Source of the DNA: Bacteroides sp.
GTDB taxonomy: Bacteria > Bacteroidota > Bacteroidia > Bacteroidales > GCA-2748055
Direction: 5' to 3'
DNA: 13,148 bases
NCBI GenBank assembly: GCA_011048475.1
Contig: DSDZ01000523.1
Location: 1-13,148 of the forward strand
The notes beneath the pieces were generated by a model, which was not told where the DNA came from, did not search any database, and was given only the letters and a program-made list of their open reading frames with translations. Below, piece after piece: positions 6,953-13,148 of the stretch. Each line of letters opens with the position of its first letter. The first letter of the stretch is position 1. The position numbers and the translations under genes are program-made.

Positions 6953-7097
6953 GCCGGTCCTTTCGCTGGTTCTCATTCGGCAGCTGATGAACCGGCTTTT
7001 CGTCATATCCTCACAAGGTTGTTCCGGAACCGATATGCCTTCGGTGCTAAACCTGCTGCTTCGCACCAGCTCAGGCACCTGCAGGCACATCGGTTCC
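6953..7097 (-). ncRNA. Candidate structured RNA, minus strand, in a gene-free gap
   Basis: Two nested-stem structures lie side by side. First, 7026-7039 and 7084-7097 pair over 14 positions. As minus-strand RNA all 14 can pair (one G.U); as plus-strand RNA the same position is an A.C mismatch. The 44-base loop holds a second stem (GGTGC..GCACC on the minus strand). Second, 6953-6960 pairs with 6989-6996 (8 bp), again complete only on the minus strand because of a U.G pair, with an inner GCTG/CAGC stem at 6965-6968/6981-6984. Twice finding a wobble instead of a mismatch on the same strand favours minus-strand transcription. Open frames here are short and lack coding character. It could be a 3' UTR of the upstream outer-membrane gene, a free RNA, or a fragment of a mobile element such as a group II intron. 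The class is not identified. Confidence 0.4.
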
Positions 7098-7138
7098 TTC
7101 TGGTTAATAACGTTTGATGGGCCTGGGAATACCCTTGA

Positions 7139-7208
7139 GGGGATATAAACAACGCAACCTGGAATCTTTTTGCGCCAGCAAAATTATCACGTTGCGTTTT
7201 ATATCCCC
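7139..7208. repeat. Long inverted repeat (18 bp arms, 32-base spacer)
   Basis: The left arm 7139-7158 begins GGGGATATAAA and ends ACGCAAC. The right arm 7191-7208 is its reverse complement except for a 2-base CA bulge in the left arm. The spacer contains a smaller CTGG/CCAG stem. There is no T-tract right after either arm, so it does not look like an ordinary terminator. The spacer also holds a minus-strand TAATTTTG box (7179-7186) that would point transcription toward the structured segment at 7097-6953. It may be a small non-autonomous repeat element, a protein-binding site or an mRNA 3' structure. No target-site duplication is obvious. Confidence 0.6.
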
Positions 7209-7284
7209 GATGGATTGCTTACAACGATTGTCGCAGAAAATAATTTCCGCAGGGATTGGAGATCACACCGGGAGGTGATGGAGC

Positions 7285-7932
7285 CTAGAACCAGATCCCC
7301 AGCGAGATCAGCCACTGCCTGGGCCTCGCATCCAGGGGAAATTCCGCGCCCCCGATGGTCAGGGTCTCGCCCAGTCTGCTCAGTGAGCCCTCATACCTGG
7401 CATCCAGGGATATCTTTTTCAGCAGGTCCACACCGAAACCGGCCTGGAACCCCCAGGTCATTGATTGCGAAAATACCTTATAACCGGGCACCAGCGTCTG
7501 AAGGTCGTTCGTCTCGCTCAGCACGAAAGATCCCACAGGGCCCAGGTTGAAACGGGCAGGACCCAGTTTCACTCCCACCAGCACAGGCACATCGAGCCTG
7601 CTGAACTTCACATCCAGTATGGCTGTCGCCCCGCCCGTGATCACCTGCTCCACCGTTCCCCCGCCTGTATTGAAATAGATTTCCGGTTGTACGTATGCCA
7701 TGGCGAGCTTGACCCGCGTCTGAACCCCCAGATGGTAACCCATCACCGCATCTCCGGTTACCAGGTCGTACACCTGGCTGCCATCGTTGATACCTGTGAT
7801 GTCATTGAACTTCAGGGAGGAAAATCCGATCCCGGCTTTGACGCCGTAGGAAAAAATCTGGGCATCCGCCACCTGCACCAGCAGGAAGGCCGCCAATAAA
7901 ATTGTAAATAGCTTTTTCATCATTTCAGTCAT
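7285..7932 (-). CDS. Outer-membrane beta-barrel protein (PorT/OMP_b-brl_2 type)
   Basis: The 215-residue exported protein has a signal peptide at 1-24 (MKKLFTILLAAFLLVQVADA, cleavage before Gln25). The mature part is built of alternating amphipathic strands: FSYGVKAGIGFSSL, MGYHLGVQTRVKL, AYVQPEIYFN, FSRLDVPVLVGVKLG, ARFNLGPVGSFVL, WGFQAGFGVDLL, ISLDARYEGSL and a final WLISLGIWF. It ends in Phe, as expected for a barrel of about eight strands inserted by the BAM machinery. The motif YVQPEIYF..RLDVPVLVGVK is typical of Bacteroidota small-barrel outer-membrane proteins; individual functions are mostly unknown. The start may be at 7932 (MTEMMKK) or at the Met codons at 7923 or 7920, which would still keep the signal peptide. 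It is downstream of gltX by 76 bases and may have its own promoter. Confidence 0.88.
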   Translation of the reverse strand: MTEMMKKLFTILLAAFLLVQVADAQIFSYGVKAGIGFSSLKFNDITGINDGSQVYDLVTGDAVMGYHLGVQTRVKLAMAYVQPEIYFNTGGGTVEQVITGGATAILDVKFSRLDVPVLVGVKLGPARFNLGPVGSFVLSETNDLQTLVPGYKVFSQSMTWGFQAGFGVDLLKKISLDARYEGSLSRLGETLTIGGAEFPLDARPRQWLISLGIWF

Positions 7933-8008
7933 TGGGTTAAACCACCATTTCTGTTATTTAACGGCAAAACGGGTGATATAGTTGCACGCTATGCTAAAAA
8001 AGCGGCGA

Positions 8009-9535
8009 TCACACGGACAGTTCCCGGATCCCCTTTTCCATTCTTGCGATCACCTCTTCCCTGCCCAGGAATTCAGCCAGATCGAAAAGAGCGGGACCGG
8101 TGGAAGAACCCACCAGCAGAAGTCTCCAGGTATTCATCACCGCACCCGTTCCCCAGCCGTTTTTTTCGATGAGTCCCTTAACCTCTTTTTCGATGTGCGC
8201 AGATGTAAACGGATCACATTTCTCCAGGAGCTTCATCAACATCCGCATTTCCGCGGGGGTATGCTCCTTCCATCTTTTTTTGACCGTCGCCGGATCGTAG
8301 GATTCGGGCCGCCGGAAGAAGAACCATGCCTGATCCCAGAATTCATGAATGAAATTGATCCTGGGTCTGATGAGCGGGACCAGGGCCTTCATCCGGTCTG
8401 CTTCACAACCGATCCCTTTCTCCTTCAGGATACGGCAGAACGCGACGGAAAGCTCCTCTTCCGGGATCATTTGCAGGTGCTGGTGGTTGAACCATTTTGC
8501 CTTTTCAGGGTCGAATTTCGCACCTGATCTCCCGATCTTTCCGATTGAGAATTCCCGGATCAGCTCCTCCAGGGAAAACAGTTCCTGATCGGTTCCGGGA
8601 TTCCAGCCAAGCAATGCAAGCAGGTTGATGCAGGCTTCTGGCAGGTAACCCTCCTCCCGGTAACCCGGTGATATTTCACCTGTTTCAGGATCCTCCCATT
8701 TCAGTGGAAAAACAGGAAATCCCCCCTTTTCCCCGTCCCTTTTGCTCAGCTTTCCTTTTCCGGTGGGTTTGAGGATCAGCGGAAGGTGGGCAAAGTGCGG
8801 CATCATGTTCTCCCACTCCAGCGCCCTGTACATGGACACATGCAGGGGGAGCGAAGGCAGCCATTCCTCTCCCCGGATCACGTGAGACACCGCCATCAGG
8901 ACATCGTCCACCACGTTGGCCAGGTGGTAGGTAGGCATTCCGTCCGATTTGTATAATACTTTGTCGTCCAAAGTGGAACTGTCCACCACCACCTCTCCCC
9001 GGACCAGGTCCTTCATCCTGATCTCCTGCCCGGGTTCGAACATGAACCTGATCACGTATGGTTCGCCCTTTGAGATCAATTCTTCCGTCATGGAGCGCTC
9101 CATGGTCAGTGAATTCCTCAATGTGTACCTGGTCCGTGCATCGTATATGAATGTCTCACCCTTTGCTTCATATTCCTTTCTGAGACGGTCCAGTTCCTCC
9201 GGCGTGTCAAAAGCATAGTAGGCATTTCCCTTTTCCACGAGCCGGAAAGCGTAACGGCTGTAAATCTCTTTGCGTTCAGATTGCCTGTAAGGTCCGAATC
9301 CCCCACCCTGAAGGGGGCCTTCGTCAGGGTCCAGGCGGCACCATGCCAGTGCCTCGTTGATGTACTGTTCTGCACCCGGCACATACCGGGTCCGGTCGGT
9401 ATCTTCGATCCGAAGAATGAAGGCACCCCCGTGCTTCCTGGCGAACAGATAATTGAACAGGGCGGTTCTCAGTCCCCCTATGTGCAGAGGTCCAGTCGGA
9501 CTGGGTGCAAATCTCACACGGATGTCCTGGCTCAT
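8009..9535 (-). CDS. gltX: Glutamyl-tRNA synthetase
   Basis: This cytoplasmic class I synthetase attaches glutamate to tRNA-Glu. At 508 residues it has normal length. RFAPSPTGPLHIGGLRTALF at 8-27 carries the HIGH-type motif (HIGG, as usual in GluRS). RIEDTDRTR lies at 42-50, GPYRQSERKEIY at 81-92, VLYKSDGMPTYHLANVVDD at 193-211, and the KMSKS equivalent KLSKR at 262-266. The cysteine cluster that binds zinc in E. coli GluRS is missing at ~100-130, as in many bacteria. The C-terminal helical anticodon-binding domain is complete. Because GlnRS is also encoded in this window, this enzyme is expected to be discriminating, with no need to mischarge tRNA-Gln. It follows the carotenoid operon by 49 bases but has its own promoter. 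Confidence 0.97.
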   Translation of the reverse strand: MSQDIRVRFAPSPTGPLHIGGLRTALFNYLFARKHGGAFILRIEDTDRTRYVPGAEQYINEALAWCRLDPDEGPLQGGGFGPYRQSERKEIYSRYAFRLVEKGNAYYAFDTPEELDRLRKEYEAKGETFIYDARTRYTLRNSLTMERSMTEELISKGEPYVIRFMFEPGQEIRMKDLVRGEVVVDSSTLDDKVLYKSDGMPTYHLANVVDDVLMAVSHVIRGEEWLPSLPLHVSMYRALEWENMMPHFAHLPLILKPTGKGKLSKRDGEKGGFPVFPLKWEDPETGEISPGYREEGYLPEACINLLALLGWNPGTDQELFSLEELIREFSIGKIGRSGAKFDPEKAKWFNHQHLQMIPEEELSVAFCRILKEKGIGCEADRMKALVPLIRPRINFIHEFWDQAWFFFRRPESYDPATVKKRWKEHTPAEMRMLMKLLEKCDPFTSAHIEKEVKGLIEKNGWGTGAVMNTWRLLLVGSSTGPALFDLAEFLGREEVIARMEKGIRELSV

Positions 9536-9552
9536 GTGCTTTTCGGTTTTGA

Positions 9553-9584
9553 CAAACGTACATATTGTTATTTACGAATACAAC
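9553..9584 (-). promoter_or_regulatory. Bacteroidota promoter for gltX
   Basis: The minus strand has GTTG at 9584-9581 and TACGTTTG at 9560-9553, separated by 20 bases. This matches the Bacteroidota -33/-7 pattern (TTTG...TAnnTTTG, spacing ~19-20) with one mismatch in the -33 box. The -7 box lies 17 bases before the gltX ATG. The -33 box abuts the stop codon of the upstream TPR gene, so gltX can be read independently of the carotenoid operon. Confidence 0.6.
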
Positions 9585-10322
9585 TCATCTGAGCGAATGT
9601 CTTTTCCTGAATGCCGGATACACCTCATCCCGGAGCCAGACCAGGGCCGGCTCCCGTGCCAGCATTTTCCTGTACACCTGGTCTGCCTTCTCCACCTTCC
9701 CGGTCTCCTCATAAGCCGATGCCAGCGCTGCCAGGGTGTTCAGGTAGATCCAGTTCTGCCGGGTCCTGCCCGGGGTCGCTTCAAACAACCTGACCGCCTT
9801 TTCATACAGAGGCACCGCCCTTTTCTTGGATCCACCGAAAACGGCAGGTTTGTAAAACTCAATGTTGGCCTTTTCCAGCCACGCCTGAGGCTCATCCGGA
9901 CCAAGTTCGATGGCTTTCTCATTGGCATCCACCGATTTTCGCCCGAAAAAGGGCGCCTTCAAAGGCTCCAGTCCCACCCTGAACCCATATAAAGCACCCT
10001 GCAGGCCATACACTTTCGGCAGGTCCCGACCGGCCTTCAGAAGGAGTTCCACATGCTTTTCGGCCTTTTCCAGCCATCGTTTGGCCTCCTCCTTTTTTCC
10101 CTCTGCGATGCAGTGGGCAATGTATCCGTATTCCGCCTCTGCAATCTGATAGAGAAGGGCGTCGTTTTTTGCAGCGCTGTACTCCCGTTCCATTTTTTCC
10201 ATCACTTCCTTCCACAGGTCCATCCTGCCGGTCACGTATGCCCGGTATATCTGCCCGGTATCATCCTGCCCCTTTACCAGCAGGGATCCCGTTAATAAAA
10301 ACATGCAGATCCACTTTCTCAT
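9585..10322 (-). CDS. Secreted TPR-repeat protein, last gene of the carotenoid operon
   Basis: The start is ATG at 10322 (MRKWICMFLLTGSLLVKGQ), whose ATGA overlaps the glycosyltransferase stop. A longer frame to 10541 would run inside the glycosyltransferase gene and lacks a signal peptide, so it is rejected. The product has 245 residues: a signal peptide at 1-18 with a hydrophobic core, then helix pairs with TPR spacing. These include WLEKAEKHVELLLKAG, SVDANEKAIELGPDEPQAWLEKANI, RAVPLYEKAVRLFE, and LAALASAYEETGKVEKADQVYRKMLAREPA. TPRs are protein-protein scaffolds; no enzyme motif is present. Tight coupling to a pigment operon suggests a periplasmic role tied to the product, such as a partner for assembly or transport, but nothing in the sequence proves it. 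Confidence 0.85.
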   Translation of the reverse strand: MRKWICMFLLTGSLLVKGQDDTGQIYRAYVTGRMDLWKEVMEKMEREYSAAKNDALLYQIAEAEYGYIAHCIAEGKKEEAKRWLEKAEKHVELLLKAGRDLPKVYGLQGALYGFRVGLEPLKAPFFGRKSVDANEKAIELGPDEPQAWLEKANIEFYKPAVFGGSKKRAVPLYEKAVRLFEATPGRTRQNWIYLNTLAALASAYEETGKVEKADQVYRKMLAREPALVWLRDEVYPAFRKRHSLR

Positions 10323-11422
10323 ATCCCTGTGAATTTGATGGTTCTCCCTTTCCACACATTTTTTCCCCGCGCCCTGAACAGAAAAGCCCTGATGACGATC
10401 CGTACAAAGCTGAGCTGTATCAGTGGGGAGAGCAGTGTGCCCGCCAGGATAGGCTGGACGCTGAGCATGGCCACCAGGGCACGGAGGAGAAGGGCCAGGG
10501 TAAGATAGACCAGGGCATATACCAGGCCCATGCCCGCCCATACGAAAAAGACACCGAAGGTGGTAAACAGGGTGAACAGGAGCAGGATCGTTCCGCTCCC
10601 CCCGAAAAACGCAAATACGCTCCTTGTGAAACCGATGACCCCTTCCTTCAGGCTCCTGTACATCCTGCAGGAAATCTCACCGCGGCTCAGGACCGTATGG
10701 GCCGAATACCCCATTCGTTTCACCAGCCTGAAAATATGAATGTCTTCCACGTTGATCTCCTTCACCATTGCATGAAACCTGTGCTGCCTGTATTCCCTTC
10801 CCCTGAACAGCATAAATTGCCCGTTGGCAGCCGACAGGGAAGTATAATGGCTCCACCTGGTCAGTGCCAGGGGAAGCAGGCTCACCAGGATCCAGTTCAT
10901 GACGGGAACCGTGATCTTTTCACCGAACGAGAGCATGAGCTGTCTGGGGAAGATCGAAAGCAGGGTGAGGTTACGCCTGCGGGCATGCTGCACCGCCTTT
11001 GCCAGCAGGTCGGGTTCAACCCTGACATCCGCATCCAGAAACAGCAGGTACTCCCCCTCGGCCTTCATGGCAAGCTGGTGACAGGCATTGTTCTTGCCGT
11101 TCCAGCCCTCCGGGACACCCTGACCCTCCAGGTATCTGATCCGTGAATACCGGGCGGCATAGGAGGCAATGACCGCCCGGGTCCCGTCACGTGAATCATC
11201 GTCAAAGATCCAGATGTCAAAAGGTTCATACGTCTGCTTCATCAGTCCGTCAAGGAGTTGCGGCAGGTTTTCCGCTTCGTTCCTGGCCGGGATCAGCACC
11301 GAAACCGAAGGTGCATTTTCCGGGACCTCCTTCCGGAGCCACTGCCGGGTGATCATATTGACGATGACAATCACCAGCCTTGCGGTCAGGAATACAAACG
11401 CAGGGAAAGCCAGCCAGATCAT
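10319..11422 (-). CDS. Membrane family-2 glycosyltransferase, probable carotenoid glycosyltransferase (CruC/CrtQ-like)
   Basis: The 367-residue protein has an N-terminal membrane helix (3-22), a GT-A domain and two to three C-terminal helices (about 278-350). Catalytic-domain marks are SVLIPARNEAENLP at 41-54, FDDDSRDGT at 73-81 for nucleotide-sugar binding, GWNGKNNAC at 107-114, the metal-binding DAD at 130-132, and the catalytic-base region NVEDIHIFRLVKRMG at 224-238. GW-GK-N-AC is typical of membrane GT2 enzymes acting on isoprenoid lipids, including CrtQ of staphyloxanthin synthesis. It sits between the acyltransferase gene (ATGA overlap upstream) and the TPR gene (ATGA overlap downstream). 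By analogy with CruC of green sulfur bacteria, it would glycosylate the 1'-hydroxyl made by the CruF-like enzyme. The sugar donor is unknown. Confidence 0.87.
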   Translation of the reverse strand: MIWLAFPAFVFLTARLVIVIVNMITRQWLRKEVPENAPSVSVLIPARNEAENLPQLLDGLMKQTYEPFDIWIFDDDSRDGTRAVIASYAARYSRIRYLEGQGVPEGWNGKNNACHQLAMKAEGEYLLFLDADVRVEPDLLAKAVQHARRRNLTLLSIFPRQLMLSFGEKITVPVMNWILVSLLPLALTRWSHYTSLSAANGQFMLFRGREYRQHRFHAMVKEINVEDIHIFRLVKRMGYSAHTVLSRGEISCRMYRSLKEGVIGFTRSVFAFFGGSGTILLLFTLFTTFGVFFVWAGMGLVYALVYLTLALLLRALVAMLSVQPILAGTLLSPLIQLSFVRIVIRAFLFRARGKNVWKGRTIKFTGI

Positions 11423-12039
11423 GCCAGCGTTTTTTGGTGATCAATGCTCTCCCGGATACATCTGTTGAAGTCTTCGTTTATCTTCTCCAGGCTTTTCCCC
11501 TCATATGCATAGTCGTATAGATAGAGGTCCAGTTCGGGCTTTCTGGAAGAAAAAAAATCGAACAATGCCACGTAAAACACCACCTGGACGGGATTTCCGA
11601 GGTAGCGGAACAGATGGTACCAACCGGTTTCAAATTTCACCGGCAGGTCCGTCATGCTGTGTATCTTTCCCTGGGGAAAAAGGATCACCATGTTGCGTCT
11701 GTCTGAGAGGATTTCCGCAGTATAACGGATTGATTCAAGGACGCTTTTACTGCCCTTTTTGATGGAATATGCCCCGGTTTTATTCAAAAACATTCTTTTT
11801 TTGAGCTGCTCCTCCAGCATCATCACATGATACCGCCGCCGGAACACCTTGTGGTTGATGTATTCGGCCAGGAACCCGTCCCACCAGCTGACATGGTTTC
11901 CGATCATCAGAACAGGCAGCTGCCTGTCTCCCACGCTTTGATGGAGCCTTACCCTGCTGAACGACCATACGGGCATCCACCTGGAATAACGTTTGAAAAA
12001 GGGGTAAAAGAACCAGTGATGACGTGCCCTGATGATCAT
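11419..12039 (-). CDS. PlsC-family acyltransferase, probable carotenoid-glycoside acyltransferase (CruD-like)
   Basis: I choose ATG 12039, which forms an ATGA overlap with the ketolase stop; the frame can be extended to 12081 only by a further 42-base overlap. The product has 206 residues. The acyltransferase motif HX4D is NHVSWWD (His49, Asp54), and the second motif is FPQGKIH at 121-127, with Gln where PlsC has Glu (FPEGTR). Basic and aromatic residues at the N-terminus (HHWFFYPFFKRYSRW) suit a peripheral membrane enzyme. PlsC relatives move acyl groups to glycerol phosphates or lipids. In this operon the likely target is the sugar hydroxyl of a carotenoid glycoside, as for CruD in Chlorobaculum. 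A role in phospholipid synthesis is not excluded, but operon position argues against it. Confidence 0.83.
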   Translation of the reverse strand: MIIRARHHWFFYPFFKRYSRWMPVWSFSRVRLHQSVGDRQLPVLMIGNHVSWWDGFLAEYINHKVFRRRYHVMMLEEQLKKRMFLNKTGAYSIKKGSKSVLESIRYTAEILSDRRNMVILFPQGKIHSMTDLPVKFETGWYHLFRYLGNPVQVVFYVALFDFFSSRKPELDLYLYDYAYEGKSLEKINEDFNRCIRESIDHQKTLA

Positions 12040-12731
12040 AGACCGGCGGTACTTTGATTCTTCACCTGGTAGAGCTTCCACCAGGGCTTTCCGGGATATG
12101 TATGGTGCTCATAGTGATACCCGAAAAAGTAACACGAGAGCATGGCCCAGAGATGGTTCTTTTTCTGGGTCCGTGCCCGGTGCTTCCCCATGGCCTCTGT
12201 GTGCGGTTTTTTGTGAGGTACAAAGGTGCCGAAATAGAACAGCTGGAATGTGGCCAGGAAAGCCGGGATGATCCAGAATACAATCAGAGCGGGAACGGAG
12301 GCCCCGGCAATTTTCTCCAGGACATTGAATGCCACCGCCATGATGACGATCTGAAGCAAGGTAACATACCTTTTCAGGAATGTAAACCACCAGGCGAAAA
12401 AATTCTGCGATTTCACATCAAAATCCGGGTCTTTCTCTGTGGCCGGGTACCGGTGGTGGTCCCAGTGATTTTTGATGAGTTTCCGGTAAGACATTCCGGC
12501 GAACAGGAACACGGAGGCATACCCGATGGCATTGTTGATCCAGCGGATGCGGGACACTGAGCGGTGCATGGCATCGTGACCGGTGATGAACAGACCCGTA
12601 TACAGGTATGCCTGTACCAGCATGTGAAGGTACATCCAGGGATTGCTCCAGGAAACCTCCACATGGAAAAGGATGTACCAGAGGTGAACCCCCCACAGTC
12701 CCATGACCAGTAATGCTATGACAATTCCCAT
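12036..12731 (-). CDS. crtW: CrtW-type carotenoid 4-ketolase (membrane di-iron oxygenase)
   Basis: The 231-residue membrane protein is of the fatty-acid-hydroxylase/desaturase superfamily. The His clusters are those of CrtW-type beta-carotene ketolases: HDAMH at 52-56, HWDHHRYP at 89-96, FGTFVPHK at 167-174 and HYEHHTYP at 206-213. The FGT(Y/F)xPH element is diagnostic of CrtW and is not seen in ordinary desaturases. Hydrophobic stretches at about 3-22, 34-50, 66-80, 122-137 and 147-168 place it in the inner membrane. It would add a keto group at C4 of a beta-ionone ring using O2. The start at 12731 overlaps the CruF-like gene by 16 bases. The length is slightly short of most CrtW proteins (about 240-260). 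Confidence 0.88.
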   Translation of the reverse strand: MGIVIALLVMGLWGVHLWYILFHVEVSWSNPWMYLHMLVQAYLYTGLFITGHDAMHRSVSRIRWINNAIGYASVFLFAGMSYRKLIKNHWDHHRYPATEKDPDFDVKSQNFFAWWFTFLKRYVTLLQIVIMAVAFNVLEKIAGASVPALIVFWIIPAFLATFQLFYFGTFVPHKKPHTEAMGKHRARTQKKNHLWAMLSCYFFGYHYEHHTYPGKPWWKLYQVKNQSTAGL

Positions 12732-13148
12732 ATTTTTTCAGCAATGATCCAGAGATCCAGTCCGATAAAGAATCCCAGCTGGACAAAAAACAACGGCAGT
12801 GCGATTTTGTTTTCCCGGGCCGGCAGTTTCATCCAATCGGCCAGTGAACCCAGCAGGAAAGCAAGGATCAGCCAGGCCAGGTAATTCTGCATGGGGACGG
12901 CCCCGCCCGCCCAGCTCCACATATCCAGATAGACGGCCGCCGGTTCAAGGGCAAAATCGTAAACCACCATCAGCACCGCGGCCACGATCGTCCTGAAATA
13001 TGGGGTATCGATAAATCGTCCCGCGATATACAGGCTGCAATAAACCAGCATCAGCCAGTTGACCCCGATCATCAGCGGGGTATGGAACAATTTCGGCCCG
13101 AGGGTTTCCCCGTAGGTGTACTCCCCGAAGATGACTCCCGTCCCGACC
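12716..13148 (-). CDS. cruF: CruF-like carotenoid 1',2'-hydratase (DUF422/COG2324), N-terminus outside window
   Basis: The frame stays open to the right edge, so the gene is partial; about 143 residues are visible and the apparent start at 13090 (TTG) is not real. The visible part is the C-terminal half of the COG2324 carotenoid biosynthesis family: GEYTYGETLGPKLF then IGVNWLMLVYCSLYI. Later come helices with DFALEPAAVYLDMWSW (conserved acidic Asp, Glu and Asp), YLAWLILAFLLGSL and a final hydrophobic helix. Family members (CruF) hydrate the psi end group of gamma-carotene-like or lycopene-type carotenoids to a tertiary 1'-hydroxyl in the membrane. Some relatives serve in C50 pathways, so the exact reaction is inferred from the operon. 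Confidence 0.87.
   Translation of the reverse strand, partial: VGTGVIFGEYTYGETLGPKLFHTPLMIGVNWLMLVYCSLYIAGRFIDTPYFRTIVAAVLMVVYDFALEPAAVYLDMWSWAGGAVPMQNYLAWLILAFLLGSLADWMKLPARENKIALPLFFVQLGFFIGLDLWIIAEKIWELS

Noticed and set aside
6902..7090. 62-codon minus-strand reading frame in the gene-free gap
   Set aside because: It overlaps the end of the hypothetical gene, has no start signal or recognisable protein character, and the region is better explained by RNA structure.
7170..7550. Plus-strand reading frame over the inverted repeat and the outer-membrane gene
   Set aside because: It runs antisense through a clear beta-barrel gene and is Pro/Arg/Ser-rich as shadow frames are.
1841..9535. Presence of both GlnRS and GluRS as evidence of transfer
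   Set aside because: Having both is normal in Bacteroidota, both genes are of usual length, and their motifs are intact.
10323..10541. N-terminal extension of the TPR gene
   Set aside because: It lies wholly inside the glycosyltransferase gene, is rich in Pro and Gly without TPR features, and would bury the obvious signal peptide that begins at 10322.
12040..12081. Upstream start for the PlsC-type acyltransferase
   Set aside because: It would overlap the ketolase gene by 46 bases; the ATG at 12039 gives the same ATGA overlap as its neighbours and leaves the family domain complete.

Overview
The window looks like chromosomal DNA from a member of the Bacteroidota. Three things point that way: two secreted proteins ending in type IX secretion (T9SS) type A sorting domains, several promoters with the Bacteroidota -7 box TAnnTTTG, and mostly weak Shine-Dalgarno sequences. 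The genus cannot be fixed from the sequence. I see no tRNA, rRNA, CRISPR array or transposase gene.

Layout. Bases 1-1300 (+ strand) hold the 3' end of one T9SS cargo gene, a complete second T9SS cargo gene and an intrinsic terminator. Bases 1395-1780 are the remains of an MscS channel gene that has lost its membrane domain and an internal block. Then come glnS (-) and folB (+), divergent from a short region with back-to-back -7 boxes. Bases 4007-6358 (-) are a compact three-gene unit: CPBP membrane protease, secreted endonuclease/exonuclease/phosphatase-fold protein and SAM methyltransferase. A small two-TM hypothetical gene (+) follows. Next is a 349-base gene-free gap with two separate inverted-repeat structures, the most puzzling non-coding part of the window. 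Bases 7285-9535 (-) carry an outer-membrane beta-barrel gene and gltX.

Bases 9585-13148 (-) form a tightly overlapped operon, read right to left: CruF-like carotenoid 1',2'-hydratase (cut by the window edge), CrtW-like carotenoid 4-ketolase, PlsC-type acyltransferase, membrane family-2 glycosyltransferase and a secreted TPR protein. Three of the four junctions are 4-base ATGA overlaps and the other is a 16-base overlap. The gene set predicts late tailoring of a C40 carotenoid: ketone on the ring end, tertiary hydroxyl on the linear end, a sugar on that hydroxyl and a fatty acyl group on the sugar. This is the logic of salinixanthin-type acyl-glycoside keto-carotenoids. The core genes (phytoene synthase, desaturase, cyclase) would be expected upstream, beyond base 13148.

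The best candidates for something unusual are the acyl-glycosyl keto-carotenoid operon with its coupled TPR gene, the structured 6950-7210 segment, and the decayed mscS gene.
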